DNA of 64,000 bases from Sphingomicrobium sediminis (GTDB taxonomy: Bacteria; Pseudomonadota; Alphaproteobacteria; Sphingomonadales; Sphingomonadaceae). The stretch covers positions 1,798,001 through 1,862,000 of the forward strand of contig NZ_JAMSHT010000001.1 of assembly GCF_023805295.1 (NCBI RefSeq). Reading direction: 5' to 3'. Both the position numbers and the translations under genes were made by a program. Positions 1-8,272 of this stretch are shown here, in pieces (position 1 is the stretch's first letter; the number at the start of each line of letters is the position of its first letter). The notes under the pieces were generated by a model, which was not told the origin of the DNA, did not search any database, and was given only the letters and a program-made list of their open reading frames with translations.

Positions 1-1781
1 ATTTCGCCATCCTCTGGCGATTCCTTCCCATGCTCTGGCCCAATGGCGAGACCGGTCTCAAGGTTCGCGTCGTCATCTCGATGCTGCTGGTTCTGGCCAG
101 CAAGGGCATCGTCCTCGCCGTGCCGTTCCTTTATAAAGGAGTGGTCGACCGGATGAGCGCGGGCGAGGGGCTGGCCGAAACCGCGCTCACCATCATCCTC
201 GGTCTCGTCGCCGCCTATGCGACGATGCGCTTTGCCGGCACGCTCATCGACAATTTGCGCAACGCCATTTTCGAGCGGGTCGGGCAGAATGCCGCACGCG
301 GCTTCGCGCAGCGCCTGTTCCGCCACATCCATGCGCTCAGCCTGCGCTTCCATCTCGAGCGCCGCACCGGCAGCCTGACGCGGCTGGTCGAGCGCGGGAC
401 CAAGAGCATCGACTCCATGCTCTATTTCCTGCTGTTCAATATCGCGCCCACCGCGATCGAGCTGGCGGGCATTGCAGTCATCTTCACGATCCAGTTCGGC
501 TTCGACCTCACTGCCGCGACGCTCGTCATGGTGGTCGCCTACATCATCTTTACCCGCAAGGTGACCGACTGGCGCAACGCGATCCGCCGCGAGATGAACG
601 AGGTCGACCAGAAGGCTGCGCAGCGCGCCGTCGACAGCCTCCTCAATTACGAGACGGTCAAATATTTCGGCGCCGAGGATCGCGAGGCCGCGCGTTACGA
701 CAAGGCGATCGACGCCTATGCCGACGCCGCTGTAAAGACCGAGACGAGCCTTGCATGGCTCAATGCCGGACAGGCCTTGCTCACCAACCTCATGATGGGC
801 GGGGCGATGGCCTATACCGTCTGGGGGTGGAGCGAGGGGCGCTTCACGCCTGGCGACGTGGTGCTGGTGAACTCGCTCCTCATGCAGCTCTATCGCCCGC
901 TCAACATGCTCGGCTGGGTCTATCGATCGATCAAGCAGGGGCTGGTCGACATGGAGGAGATGTTCGCGCTGCTCGATACGCCCTCCGAGGTCAACGACGC
1001 GCCCGATGCCGAGCCGCTGGCAGTCGCCAACGCGCATGTCACGTTCGACAATGTTCGCTTCACCTATGGCGACGGTCGCGAGATTTTGAAGGGGATCAGC
1101 CTCGATATTCCGGCGGGCACCAGCCTCGCGGTGGTCGGCCCCTCGGGCGCGGGCAAGTCGACGCTCGCGCGCCTCCTCTTCCGTTTCTACGAACCGCAAA
1201 CCGGGCGCATCCTCGTCGACGGGCAAGACATCGCGAATGTCACCCAGGCAAGCCTGCGCGAGGCAATCGGCATCGTCCCGCAGGACAGCGTCCTGTTCAA
1301 CGACACGATCGGCTACAATATCGGCTATGGCCGCGAGGATGCCAGGCTGGACGAGATCGAGAAGGCCGCGAAGGGCGCGGCGATCGACGGCTTCATCGAA
1401 AGCCTGCCCGAACGCTACGACACCAAGGTGGGCGAGCGTGGGCTGAAGCTGTCGGGCGGCGAGAAGCAGCGCGTCGCCATCGCACGGACCTTGCTTAAGG
1501 ACCCGCCCATCCTGATCCTCGACGAAGCGACCAGCGCGCTGGACAGCGCAACCGAGCAGGATATCCAAGCGACCCTCAACGAGGTCATGAAGCGCCGCAC
1601 CACCATCATGATCGCCCACCGCCTGTCGACCGTCGTCGGCGCGGACCAGATCGTGGTGCTGGAGGCGGGCAAGGTCGCCGAGCGCGGGACGCACAAGGAA
1701 TTGCTCGCTCGTGGCCGGCTCTACGCTGACCTTTGGACGCGACAGGCTGCCGAGCGGGCGTTGGAGAAGGCGGCGGTTTAG
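1..1781 (+). CDS. ATM1/HMT-type ABC exporter, permease-ATPase fusion (5' partial)
   Basis: Half-transporter whose open frame runs off the left edge, so the first residues are missing. The visible part has a six-helix exporter membrane domain (about residues 1-310 counted from the first visible Met at base 30). The nucleotide-binding domain follows: Walker A GPSGAGKST near residue 370, signature LSGGEKQR near 475, Walker B ILILDEAT near 495 and an H-loop IAHRLST near 528. The N-terminal stretch ending in PFLYKGVVD and the overall layout match the ATM1/HMT1 family, which exports glutathione-bound sulfur or metal species across the inner membrane. It probably works as a homodimer. It ends 12 bases before a convergent lipoprotein gene. 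The substrate cannot be read from the sequence. Confidence 0.88.
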   Translation, partial: FAILWRFLPMLWPNGETGLKVRVVISMLLVLASKGIVLAVPFLYKGVVDRMSAGEGLAETALTIILGLVAAYATMRFAGTLIDNLRNAIFERVGQNAARGFAQRLFRHIHALSLRFHLERRTGSLTRLVERGTKSIDSMLYFLLFNIAPTAIELAGIAVIFTIQFGFDLTAATLVMVVAYIIFTRKVTDWRNAIRREMNEVDQKAAQRAVDSLLNYETVKYFGAEDREAARYDKAIDAYADAAVKTETSLAWLNAGQALLTNLMMGGAMAYTVWGWSEGRFTPGDVVLVNSLLMQLYRPLNMLGWVYRSIKQGLVDMEEMFALLDTPSEVNDAPDAEPLAVANAHVTFDNVRFTYGDGREILKGISLDIPAGTSLAVVGPSGAGKSTLARLLFRFYEPQTGRILVDGQDIANVTQASLREAIGIVPQDSVLFNDTIGYNIGYGREDARLDEIEKAAKGAAIDGFIESLPERYDTKVGERGLKLSGGEKQRVAIARTLLKDPPILILDEATSALDSATEQDIQATLNEVMKRRTTIMIAHRLSTVVGADQIVVLEAGKVAERGTHKELLARGRLYADLWTRQAAERALEKAAV

Positions 1782-1793
1782 GCCGCGCTCATC

Positions 1794-2078
1794 CTACTCC
1801 TCAAAATATTGGCAGTACGTCGCGCCATATTGCGCGGGCTCGAGCCCGGCATCGGCGGCTTCATCCTCTGACGCGTAGCGATTGCCATCCTCGTCGCAAA
1901 TCTCGATGGCTTCACCCTCGCCTTCGGCGACGGCTTCCGTTTCATCCTCAGCTTCGTCCATCTCTTCGACGACAGCCTCTTCGTTCGCAGCTTCCTCTTC
2001 GGCCGGAGCGCTGCAGGCCGAAAGGCCGAGCATGGCGGCGGCAAGCAGAGCCGGTGCGGTTCGAGAAAGTGTAGTCAT
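1794..2078 (-). CDS. Small acidic lipoprotein, function unknown
   Basis: Protein of 94 residues. It has a signal peptide and a lipobox (LSAC, Cys about residue 22), so it should be exported and lipid-anchored. The next 35 residues are almost entirely Glu, Ala and Asp, a low-complexity acidic linker. The C-terminal 35 residues carry two Cys and aromatic residues (ICDEDGNRY and TYCQYFEE) and look like a small folded module, possibly with a disulfide. The start is supported by the signal peptide beginning directly at the Met. It is convergent with the upstream ABC exporter gene. No known family is recognised. Confidence 0.75.
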   Translation of the reverse strand: MTTLSRTAPALLAAAMLGLSACSAPAEEEAANEEAVVEEMDEAEDETEAVAEGEGEAIEICDEDGNRYASEDEAADAGLEPAQYGATYCQYFEE

Positions 2079-2177
2079 GGCGAATCTCCCTGTTTTGAGT
2101 TGGCAGCAAATCGATTCAGCTAGAGACTGCCCCCGTGGGCGTCTGATGGCAATTTGATTGCCGGAGAAGGCGTCGGC

Positions 2178-2678
2178 TCAATCTGCTTCCGAGAGGATTC
2201 GGTTTGCGTTTTCTTGAGCCTTGGCGAAGTCGTCGAACGGATCAGACCAAGCCACTGGCTCCCACCAATTCATGTCATTGGCGGCTCGAACCCGCTCCGT
2301 GGTTAATCGAAAGACGCAGTCATCAAACTGGTTGATACACACGCGGACGGCGCCATCGTCGCGGACCTCTCGCCATGATGCCAATGCCCATCTCTGGCTG
2401 TCGTCTAAGATTGGCTGCAGTTTGCGTAACTCCACTGAATTACCGTCTTCGTCACGCCAGTCGGCCTTACGATGGTAGCGCTCAACATATCCGATGATTT
2501 GCGCGAAACTATCATCAACATAGTCTTCGTCTGGGTCCGCCGGATCTCGTGGAAGGCTGAAAAAATGCCAGCCTAGCCAAGGCAACGATCCGAAACTCGT
2601 CTTCGTGTATGGCTCCTGCCAAAGCTCAAGCCGCATTGGTTTGGGCGAGATAACATCCGCGAAGAACGAGGCGCTCAC
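2178..2678 (-). CDS. Hypothetical protein coupled to the HerA-like gene, low G+C
   Basis: Open frame of 166 residues beginning with a GTG that overlaps the stop of the HerA-like gene (GTGA), which suggests translational coupling. An ATG at base 2636 would give 152 residues and is an alternative. The protein is soluble, acidic and rich in Trp (about 12), with no signal peptide or membrane segment. I recognise no domain. Hand counts over six 60-base lines give about 54% G+C against about 65% for its neighbours, which fits recent arrival or relaxed selection. The coupling with the ATPase may be functional or incidental. Confidence 0.6.
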   Translation of the reverse strand: MSASFFADVISPKPMRLELWQEPYTKTSFGSLPWLGWHFFSLPRDPADPDEDYVDDSFAQIIGYVERYHRKADWRDEDGNSVELRKLQPILDDSQRWALASWREVRDDGAVRVCINQFDDCVFRLTTERVRAANDMNWWEPVAWSDPFDDFAKAQENANRILSEAD

Positions 2679-4129
2679 GCCGCCGCCGTCGTCCAGCCGA
2701 GCCCCGGCAGCGTGATGCTCGTCTTGCCGGCCATGTCGGTGCGTTTCACGATGAGTTCGCGTTCCTCGATATAGTCGATGAGGCGGCGGGCGCGGCTGAG
2801 GCTGGCGGTGCCGTAGATGGCGGCGATTGCTTCTTCGGATGGAGAGGGCGCGCCTTCGCGGGCGGCCTTGGCGATCAGCAGGAAGGGCGCGAGCATGTCG
2901 TCGGGCAACGCCTCTGCGGCCTCCATGGCATCGCCCCAATCGTTGGTCGGATCCTCCGCAATCCCCGCCCGTGCCGCCGCGATGCGACGCCCGAAGGCAT
3001 CGAGATCGAGCGGCGGCTCGCGCAGCCCCGCCATCCGGCAGCGCACGGCGAAATCCTGGTAGGCGATAGCGCTGGAACGCGGACGGCCATCCTCTTCCGC
3101 GACCATTTCGGCCAGCGCCGAAGCGACGATCGGCTCGACCTCCGCCGCATCGGGGGCAGGGACGGGCGGCTCGTCCGCCTCGCGCTTCGCCGCGACCGAA
3201 GCGGCGAGCTTTTCCATCATCGTTTCCGACGCCAGCGACGCGGGCTCGGGCTTGGGCGGGGGTGTCGGCTCGGGCATGTCGGCGAGGCCGTCGAACAAGA
3301 GCGCCTCGGCATTCTCGCCCGCCTCGGGCAGCGGCGTTAGCGCGGGCGCGGCATCGGGCGGGCCGGTCTCGACCGCGCCGATCATCACTTTTAGCGGTCT
3401 CCGCGTGATGGCGGGGCCTAGGCCCAAGAATTGGCCGCGTTCGAGGTCGCGTATCTGTTCGGCCTGCCGCCGCTCCATGCCCAGCAAATCCGCCGCGCGC
3501 GCCATGTCGATGTCGAGGAAGGTGCGGCCCATCAGGAAGTTGGACGCCTCCGCCGCGACATTCTTCGCGAGCTTTGCCAGGCGCTGTGTCGCGATGATCC
3601 CCGCCAGCCCGCGCTTGCGGCCCCGGCACATCAGATTTGTCATCGCGCCCAGCGAGGCGCGCCGCACATCCTCGGGCACATCACCGCCCTGCGTCGGCGC
3701 GAACATCTGCGCTTCGTCGACCACAACGAGGGCGGGATACCAATGCTCTCGCGGGGCATCGAATAGGGTCTGGAGGAAACTGGCGGCGCAGCGCATCTGG
3801 CCTTCTGCCTCCAGCCCCTCGAGGCTGAGCACCACGCTCAAGCGATGTTCGCGGATGCGCGCGGCGAGCTTGGCGATTTCCGTTTCGCTGTGCCGCGTCG
3901 CCTCGATCGCCGTGTGCCCGTATTTTTCGAGCGTCACATATTCGCCCTCGGGATCGATGATGACCTGCTGCACCTGACCCGCCGACTGTTCGAGCAAGCG
4001 GCGCAACAGGTGCGACTTGCCACTCCCCGAATTGCCCTGAACGAGCAGCCGGGTGGCCAACAATTCTTCAAGATCGATGGGAACGGATTGCCCGGTCGGG
4101 CCGACCCCCATGTCGACGGCGATACGCAT
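2675..4129 (-). CDS. HerA-like (DUF87) ATPase
   Basis: 484 residues from ATG 4129; the longer frame upstream reads through the divergent gene and is not credible. The N-terminal half is a HerA/FtsK-type P-loop domain: Walker A GNSGSGKSHLLRR near residue 32 and Walker B ALVVVDEAQMFAP near 155. An arginine-rich segment GRKRGLAGIIATQRLAK matches the family sensor region. Residues 250-340 form a Pro/Ala/Glu-rich linker, followed by a C-terminal helical domain without recognised family. HerA-type ATPases are hexameric DNA pumps in repair or defence; no NurA nuclease partner is adjacent. The downstream orphan gene overlaps its stop codon. Confidence 0.82.
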   Translation of the reverse strand: MRIAVDMGVGPTGQSVPIDLEELLATRLLVQGNSGSGKSHLLRRLLEQSAGQVQQVIIDPEGEYVTLEKYGHTAIEATRHSETEIAKLAARIREHRLSVVLSLEGLEAEGQMRCAASFLQTLFDAPREHWYPALVVVDEAQMFAPTQGGDVPEDVRRASLGAMTNLMCRGRKRGLAGIIATQRLAKLAKNVAAEASNFLMGRTFLDIDMARAADLLGMERRQAEQIRDLERGQFLGLGPAITRRPLKVMIGAVETGPPDAAPALTPLPEAGENAEALLFDGLADMPEPTPPPKPEPASLASETMMEKLAASVAAKREADEPPVPAPDAAEVEPIVASALAEMVAEEDGRPRSSAIAYQDFAVRCRMAGLREPPLDLDAFGRRIAAARAGIAEDPTNDWGDAMEAAEALPDDMLAPFLLIAKAAREGAPSPSEEAIAAIYGTASLSRARRLIDYIEERELIVKRTDMAGKTSITLPGLGWTTAAA

Positions 4130-4208
4130 GTGCCGACTGTGGCGCGAGACGCCTTGCGAGACAAGCGCCATTGGCGCATGAAGTGGGCCGAGCAGAGGAG
4201 CCCCAACG

Positions 4209-4625
4209 ATGATCCTGAAGAAAGTCGAACTCGACACCAATTTCCATGTCGGCACGCAAGCCGAACTCAGCGATATCGAGGCGCTGAAGGCAGCCGGGTT
4301 CGAGATGATCATCAACAATCGCCCCGATGGCGAAGTGGACGGCCAGCCGACCAGCGGCGAGATCGCCGCAGCGGCCGAGGCGGCGGGCCTCGATTATGCC
4401 CATGTCCCGATCACCCACGGCATCAGCCCGTCCGACGTGAAGGCGGAGATCGAGGCACTCGAGAAAGCCGGTGCGCGCAAGACCTATGCCTTCTGCCGCT
4501 CGGGCACGCGCTCGACGATGCTGTGGGCGCTGGCGCATCACGAACAGGGCCGCGATATCGACGAGCTTCGCGCCAAGGCCGAAGCGGCGGGCTACAGCCT
4601 CACGCCGATCAACCACCTGTTGTAG
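4209..4625 (+). CDS. TIGR01244-type sulfurtransferase/phosphatase (DUF442)
   Basis: 138 residues, the usual length for a stand-alone DUF442 domain. It carries the P-loop CRSGTRS near residues 96-102 that holds the nucleophilic Cys in the dual-specificity phosphatase fold. NNRPDGE near residue 37 is the typical upstream motif. Members are described as sulfur transferases or as a partner domain of Blh-type metallo-hydrolases; substrates are mostly unproven. It is divergent from the HerA-like gene and about 30 bases upstream of recQ on the same strand, so the two may share a transcript. No signal peptide. Confidence 0.82.
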   Translation: MILKKVELDTNFHVGTQAELSDIEALKAAGFEMIINNRPDGEVDGQPTSGEIAAAAEAAGLDYAHVPITHGISPSDVKAEIEALEKAGARKTYAFCRSGTRSTMLWALAHHEQGRDIDELRAKAEAAGYSLTPINHLL

Positions 4626-4655
4626 GCTCGGCGCTTACCCGCTAGCCACGGCGGG

Positions 4656-6413
4656 GTGCGTGACCCTCTCGACATATTGAAAGAGACTTTCGGCTTCACC
4701 GCCTTTCGCGGTGTGCAGTCGGACGTGGTCGACCGCGTGATGCGGGGCGAGGATACGCTGACGGTCATGCCGACGGGCGCGGGCAAGTCGCTTTGCTACC
4801 AGCTGCCCGCAGTTGCGCTCGACGGCACCACTATCGTCATCTCGCCGCTGATTGCGTTGATGGAGGACCAGGTCCGCTCGGCCAGCGCCAATGGCATTGC
4901 CGCCGCCGCGCTGACCAGCGCGACGCAGGACAGACAAGCGGTCGAGCGCGCCTTGCTGTCGGGCGAACTCGACCTGCTTTACGTGGCGCCTGAACGGGCG
5001 ACGACAGAGCGCTTCGGGCGGATGCTCGAAGATGCGCGGATCAGCCTTGTCGCCATCGACGAAGCGCATTGCGTCAGCGAATGGGGGCATGATTTTCGTC
5101 CCGATTATCGCCTGCTTCGCCCGCTGATCGACCATTTGCAGGCGCCGCGCCTTGCACTGACCGCGACCGCCGACCGCCGCACCCGCGCCGATATCCTGCA
5201 GCAGCTGGGGATTCCCGTGGACGGGCTGATCGTCGCCGGGTTCGACCGGCCCAACATTCGCTATCATGTGGTCCCGCGCTCGGGCCTGCCCACGCAATTG
5301 AAGCGGCTCGCCAAAGCACAGCCGGGGCCCGGCATCGTCTACTGCCCGAGCCGCGCCAAGACCGAGAAAATCGCCGCGGACCTGCGCGAAATGGGCCGCC
5401 CCGCCGCCGCCTACCATGCCGGGATGGAGCCGCATTTGCGCTCCGGCAACCAGGAGGCGTTCGTGCGCTCCGAAGACATGGTGTTGGCCGCCACGATCGC
5501 TTTCGGCATGGGCATCGACAAACCCGACGTCCGCTTCGTCGCCCATGCCGCGACGCCCAAGTCGATCGAAGCCTATTACCAGGAAACCGGCCGCGCCGGC
5601 CGCGACGGCGAACCTGCCGAGGCCTGGCTGTTCTGGGGCGCGGAGGATTTCGCGCGCGCACGCCAGCGGATCGAGACCGAAGTCGAGCCCGAACGACGCG
5701 CCGGGGAGCGCGAGCGCCTCAATGCGCTCGCCGCGTTCGTCGAGGCCGCAACCTGCCGACGCGCCATCCTGCTGCGCTATTTCGGCGAGGACCCGCCGGA
5801 GACCTGCGGCAATTGCGACAATTGCCTCGACCCGCCCAAGACGATCGACGTCACCGTGGTCGCGCAGAAAGTCTTGTCGGCAGCCTTCCGCACCGAGATG
5901 CGCTTCGGCGTCGGCTACCTCAAACAGGTGCTGGCCGGCGACGACAATGAGAAGGTGCGCATGAACGGGCACCACCAGGTCTCCGTGTTCGGGATCATGG
6001 ATGCCGAGGAGTTGGCGCTAGTCCAGCCCGTGGCACGCGCGCTGATCGCCCGCGATGCCCTGCGCGCCGACGCCTATGGCGGATTGAGCTTCGGCCCGGG
6101 CGCCAAGCCCATCCTCAAGGGCGAGCAGGAATTGGTGATCGCAGTGCCGCCCAAGCGGACATCGCGTCGGCGCAAGGCTGCGGAGGATTATCCGCCCGAT
6201 CCGGTGTTCGACGCCCTTCGCCAGTGGCGGAGCGAGACGGCGAAGGAAGCCGGCGTGCCGCCTTATGTCATCTTCCACGATTCCACGCTGCGGCAGGTGT
6301 CGGCCCAGCGCCCCGATACGCTCTCGGCGCTATCGACGGTCGACGGGGTCGGCGAGAAGAAGCTGGAGCGCTACGGCCAAGGCCTGCTCGATGCCTTGGC
6401 CAAGGCGACCTAG
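4656..6413 (+). CDS. recQ: ATP-dependent DNA helicase RecQ
   Basis: 585 residues with a GTG start; no strong ribosome site is visible, but the family homology begins at once (DILKETFGF). The superfamily 2 helicase core has Walker A MPTGAGKSLCYQ near residue 40 and a DEAH box (AIDEAHCVSEWGHD) near 134. The arginine-finger helicase motif is QETGRAGRDG. Four zinc-cluster Cys of the RQC region lie around residues 366-392 (CGNCDNC). An HRDC domain fills residues 510-582. RecQ unwinds DNA 3' to 5' in recombination and fork repair. Its stop codon overlaps the stop of the convergent DUF2007 gene. Confidence 0.95.
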   Translation: MRDPLDILKETFGFTAFRGVQSDVVDRVMRGEDTLTVMPTGAGKSLCYQLPAVALDGTTIVISPLIALMEDQVRSASANGIAAAALTSATQDRQAVERALLSGELDLLYVAPERATTERFGRMLEDARISLVAIDEAHCVSEWGHDFRPDYRLLRPLIDHLQAPRLALTATADRRTRADILQQLGIPVDGLIVAGFDRPNIRYHVVPRSGLPTQLKRLAKAQPGPGIVYCPSRAKTEKIAADLREMGRPAAAYHAGMEPHLRSGNQEAFVRSEDMVLAATIAFGMGIDKPDVRFVAHAATPKSIEAYYQETGRAGRDGEPAEAWLFWGAEDFARARQRIETEVEPERRAGERERLNALAAFVEAATCRRAILLRYFGEDPPETCGNCDNCLDPPKTIDVTVVAQKVLSAAFRTEMRFGVGYLKQVLAGDDNEKVRMNGHHQVSVFGIMDAEELALVQPVARALIARDALRADAYGGLSFGPGAKPILKGEQELVIAVPPKRTSRRRKAAEDYPPDPVFDALRQWRSETAKEAGVPPYVIFHDSTLRQVSAQRPDTLSALSTVDGVGEKKLERYGQGLLDALAKAT

Positions 6414-6619
6414 TCGGCCTCGCTGCGCAAGACTGCGACTGCTTCGTCCAGCTCGTCAGGTGCGACCATCAGCCGGACCCAGGCGAGCCCGCCGCCGCCG
6501 AACACATTGTTCAGCCCCGCATCGAAGATGAAGCTCGGGATGTTGGCATGTTCGAGCCGGTGCTTGGCGAGTTCGGCTTCGACCTTGGTGGCAAAACGTC
6601 CCGCTTCCCTCAGGCTCAT
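6410..6619 (-). CDS. DUF2007 domain protein
   Basis: 69 residues starting at an ATG that overlaps the tldD stop (ATGA), so it is the last gene of the zf-CHCC/tldD operon. The chain has the short alpha/beta pattern of DUF2007 (putative signal-transducing domain related to PII folds): an N-terminal KVEAELAKHRLEHANIPSF helix-strand, a glycine-rich turn FGGGG, then WVRLMVAPDELDEAVAVL. Role unknown in bacteria. A longer in-frame extension upstream lies wholly inside tldD in another frame and is rejected. Confidence 0.8.
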   Translation of the reverse strand: MSLREAGRFATKVEAELAKHRLEHANIPSFIFDAGLNNVFGGGGLAWVRLMVAPDELDEAVAVLRSEAD

Positions 6620-8043
6620 GCAGCCTCGGTCCCGCCGACGGTGATGGCGCTGATGAGGGTGGAGGGCTGGCCGACGCCGGCGGGGACCGACTGGCCACCC
6701 TTGCCGCAAACGCCGACGCCTTCGTCCAGCGCCATGTCGTTGGCGATGCCTTCGACGCGCTGCATCACGGTCGGCCCGTCGCCGATCAGGGTCGCGCCCT
6801 TGATCGGGTCGCCCAATTTCCCATTCTCGATCTTGTAGGCCTCGGTGCAGCTGAAGACGAACTTGCCCGACACGATATCGACCTGCCCGCCGCCGAAGCT
6901 CTTGGCGTAGATGCCCTTGTCGACACGCTCCATCAGCGAGCCCGGCTCTTCCTCGCCGCCCAGCATGAAGGTGTTGGTCATGCGCGGCATGGGCGCATGC
7001 GCGAAGCTTTCGCGGCGGCCATTGCCGGTCGGCTCGACACCCGACAGGCGGGCATTGAGGCGGTCCTGCATATAGCCCTTGAGGATGCCGTCCTCGATGA
7101 GGACGTTGCGCTGCGTCGGCGTGCCTTCGTCGTCGATGGTGAGGCTACCGCGACGGTCGGCGATATTGCCTTCGTCGACCACGGTGACGCCAGGCGAGGC
7201 GACGCGTTCGCCGATGCGTCCGGAGAAAGTCGACTGGCCCTTGCGGTTGAAGTCGCCCTCGAGGCCGTGGCCCACTGCTTCATGGAGCAAGACGCCGCAC
7301 CAGCCGGGGCCGAGCAGGACGGGCATGTCGCCCGCCGGCGCGGCAACACTGCGCATGTTGACATCGGCCTGGCGGACCGCCTCGTCGATGGCGCGGGTCC
7401 ATGCCGCCTTTTCGAACAGGCGGTCATAGAGATAGCGCCCTCCCATGCCGAAACTGCCGCTCTCGCGCCGGTCGCCATCGGCCATGACGACCGAGACGTT
7501 GAGGCGGACGAGCGGACGGATATCGGTAGCGACAAAGCCGTCGGCGCGGACGATTTCGACCACCGACCAGCTACCCGACATGCTGACGGAAACCTGGTCG
7601 ATGCGCGGATCGCGCTGGCGTGCCTCGGCCTCGATCTCCTGGATGAGCGCCAGCTTCTTCTCGAACGGCACCGCCGACAGCGGATCGTCATCGGTATAAA
7701 GCCGGGCATTGGTGCGGTTGGGCGCAGCGGCCGGCGCCTGCTTGGCCGGATCGAGCAGCTTCAGCGTCTCCGCCGCGCGGTCGATCGCGCTTCGCGACAA
7801 TTCGTTGGCATGCGCAAAACCGGTCATCTCACCGGTGACGCCGCGCAGGCCGAAACCCGCATCGGTCGAATAGTCGGCTGCCTTCAGCCGGCCATCGTCG
7901 AAGGCCAGCGTCTCAGTGGCGCGATATTGCAAATAGAGTTCGCCATCGTCGTGGCGCGACAGGTGCGCCTTCGCGGCCGCTTCCGCCTCGGCGGGATCAA
8001 GCTGGCCGGGGCGATAGAGGAATCCTCGGGGACCGAGGCTCAC
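6616..8043 (-). CDS. tldD: Metalloprotease TldD
   Basis: 475 residues, normal for the family. The zinc site HEAVGHGLEGD (HExxxH at residues 254-259) is intact. TldD forms a heterodimeric protease with TldE/PmbA that degrades unfolded peptides and matures small peptides; the partner is not in this window. The GTG start overlaps the stop of the upstream zinc-finger gene (GTGA), and the stop overlaps the DUF2007 start, giving a tightly coupled three-gene operon. Confidence 0.95.
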   Translation of the reverse strand: MSLGPRGFLYRPGQLDPAEAEAAAKAHLSRHDDGELYLQYRATETLAFDDGRLKAADYSTDAGFGLRGVTGEMTGFAHANELSRSAIDRAAETLKLLDPAKQAPAAAPNRTNARLYTDDDPLSAVPFEKKLALIQEIEAEARQRDPRIDQVSVSMSGSWSVVEIVRADGFVATDIRPLVRLNVSVVMADGDRRESGSFGMGGRYLYDRLFEKAAWTRAIDEAVRQADVNMRSVAAPAGDMPVLLGPGWCGVLLHEAVGHGLEGDFNRKGQSTFSGRIGERVASPGVTVVDEGNIADRRGSLTIDDEGTPTQRNVLIEDGILKGYMQDRLNARLSGVEPTGNGRRESFAHAPMPRMTNTFMLGGEEEPGSLMERVDKGIYAKSFGGGQVDIVSGKFVFSCTEAYKIENGKLGDPIKGATLIGDGPTVMQRVEGIANDMALDEGVGVCGKGGQSVPAGVGQPSTLISAITVGGTEAA

Positions 8044-8237
8044 GCGGCTTTCTCGTCATCGGCAGGGCCGCCCACCAGGACGAAGCGCCGGTCGCAATAT
8101 TTGCATTCGACGAAGCCCGCTTCATCGATCTTGTAATAGACGCGCGGATGGCCGAGCGAGGCGTCGATCTCGGTCGCGCCGTCGCAATTTACCTTGGGGT
8201 CGGAGACTCGGACGGTCTCGGGGGGAGGAATGCTCAT
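8040..8237 (-). CDS. zf-CHCC zinc-finger protein (NDUFS6-like)
   Basis: 65 residues with the C-x11-H-x14-C-x2-C zinc pattern (Cys18, His30, Cys45, Cys48) and the sequence YYKIDEAGFVECKYCDRRF that is typical of the zf-CHCC family. The mitochondrial relative NDUFS6 is a complex I accessory subunit, and alphaproteobacterial homologues have been found associated with complex I. First gene of the operon leading into tldD, with a 4-base overlap. A start codon within a good AGGAAT-type context supports the chosen ATG. Confidence 0.85.
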   Translation of the reverse strand: MSIPPPETVRVSDPKVNCDGATEIDASLGHPRVYYKIDEAGFVECKYCDRRFVLVGGPADDEKAA

Positions 8238-8272
8238 GAGGGCGATGTAGCGACGGCGATGCCGCCTCGCAA

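Noticed and set aside
2679..3629. N-terminal extension of the orphan gene through the HerA-like coding region
   Set aside because: The extension is Arg/Gly-rich shadow sequence in a different frame of the ATPase gene; the overlapping GTG at 2678 gives a natural start.
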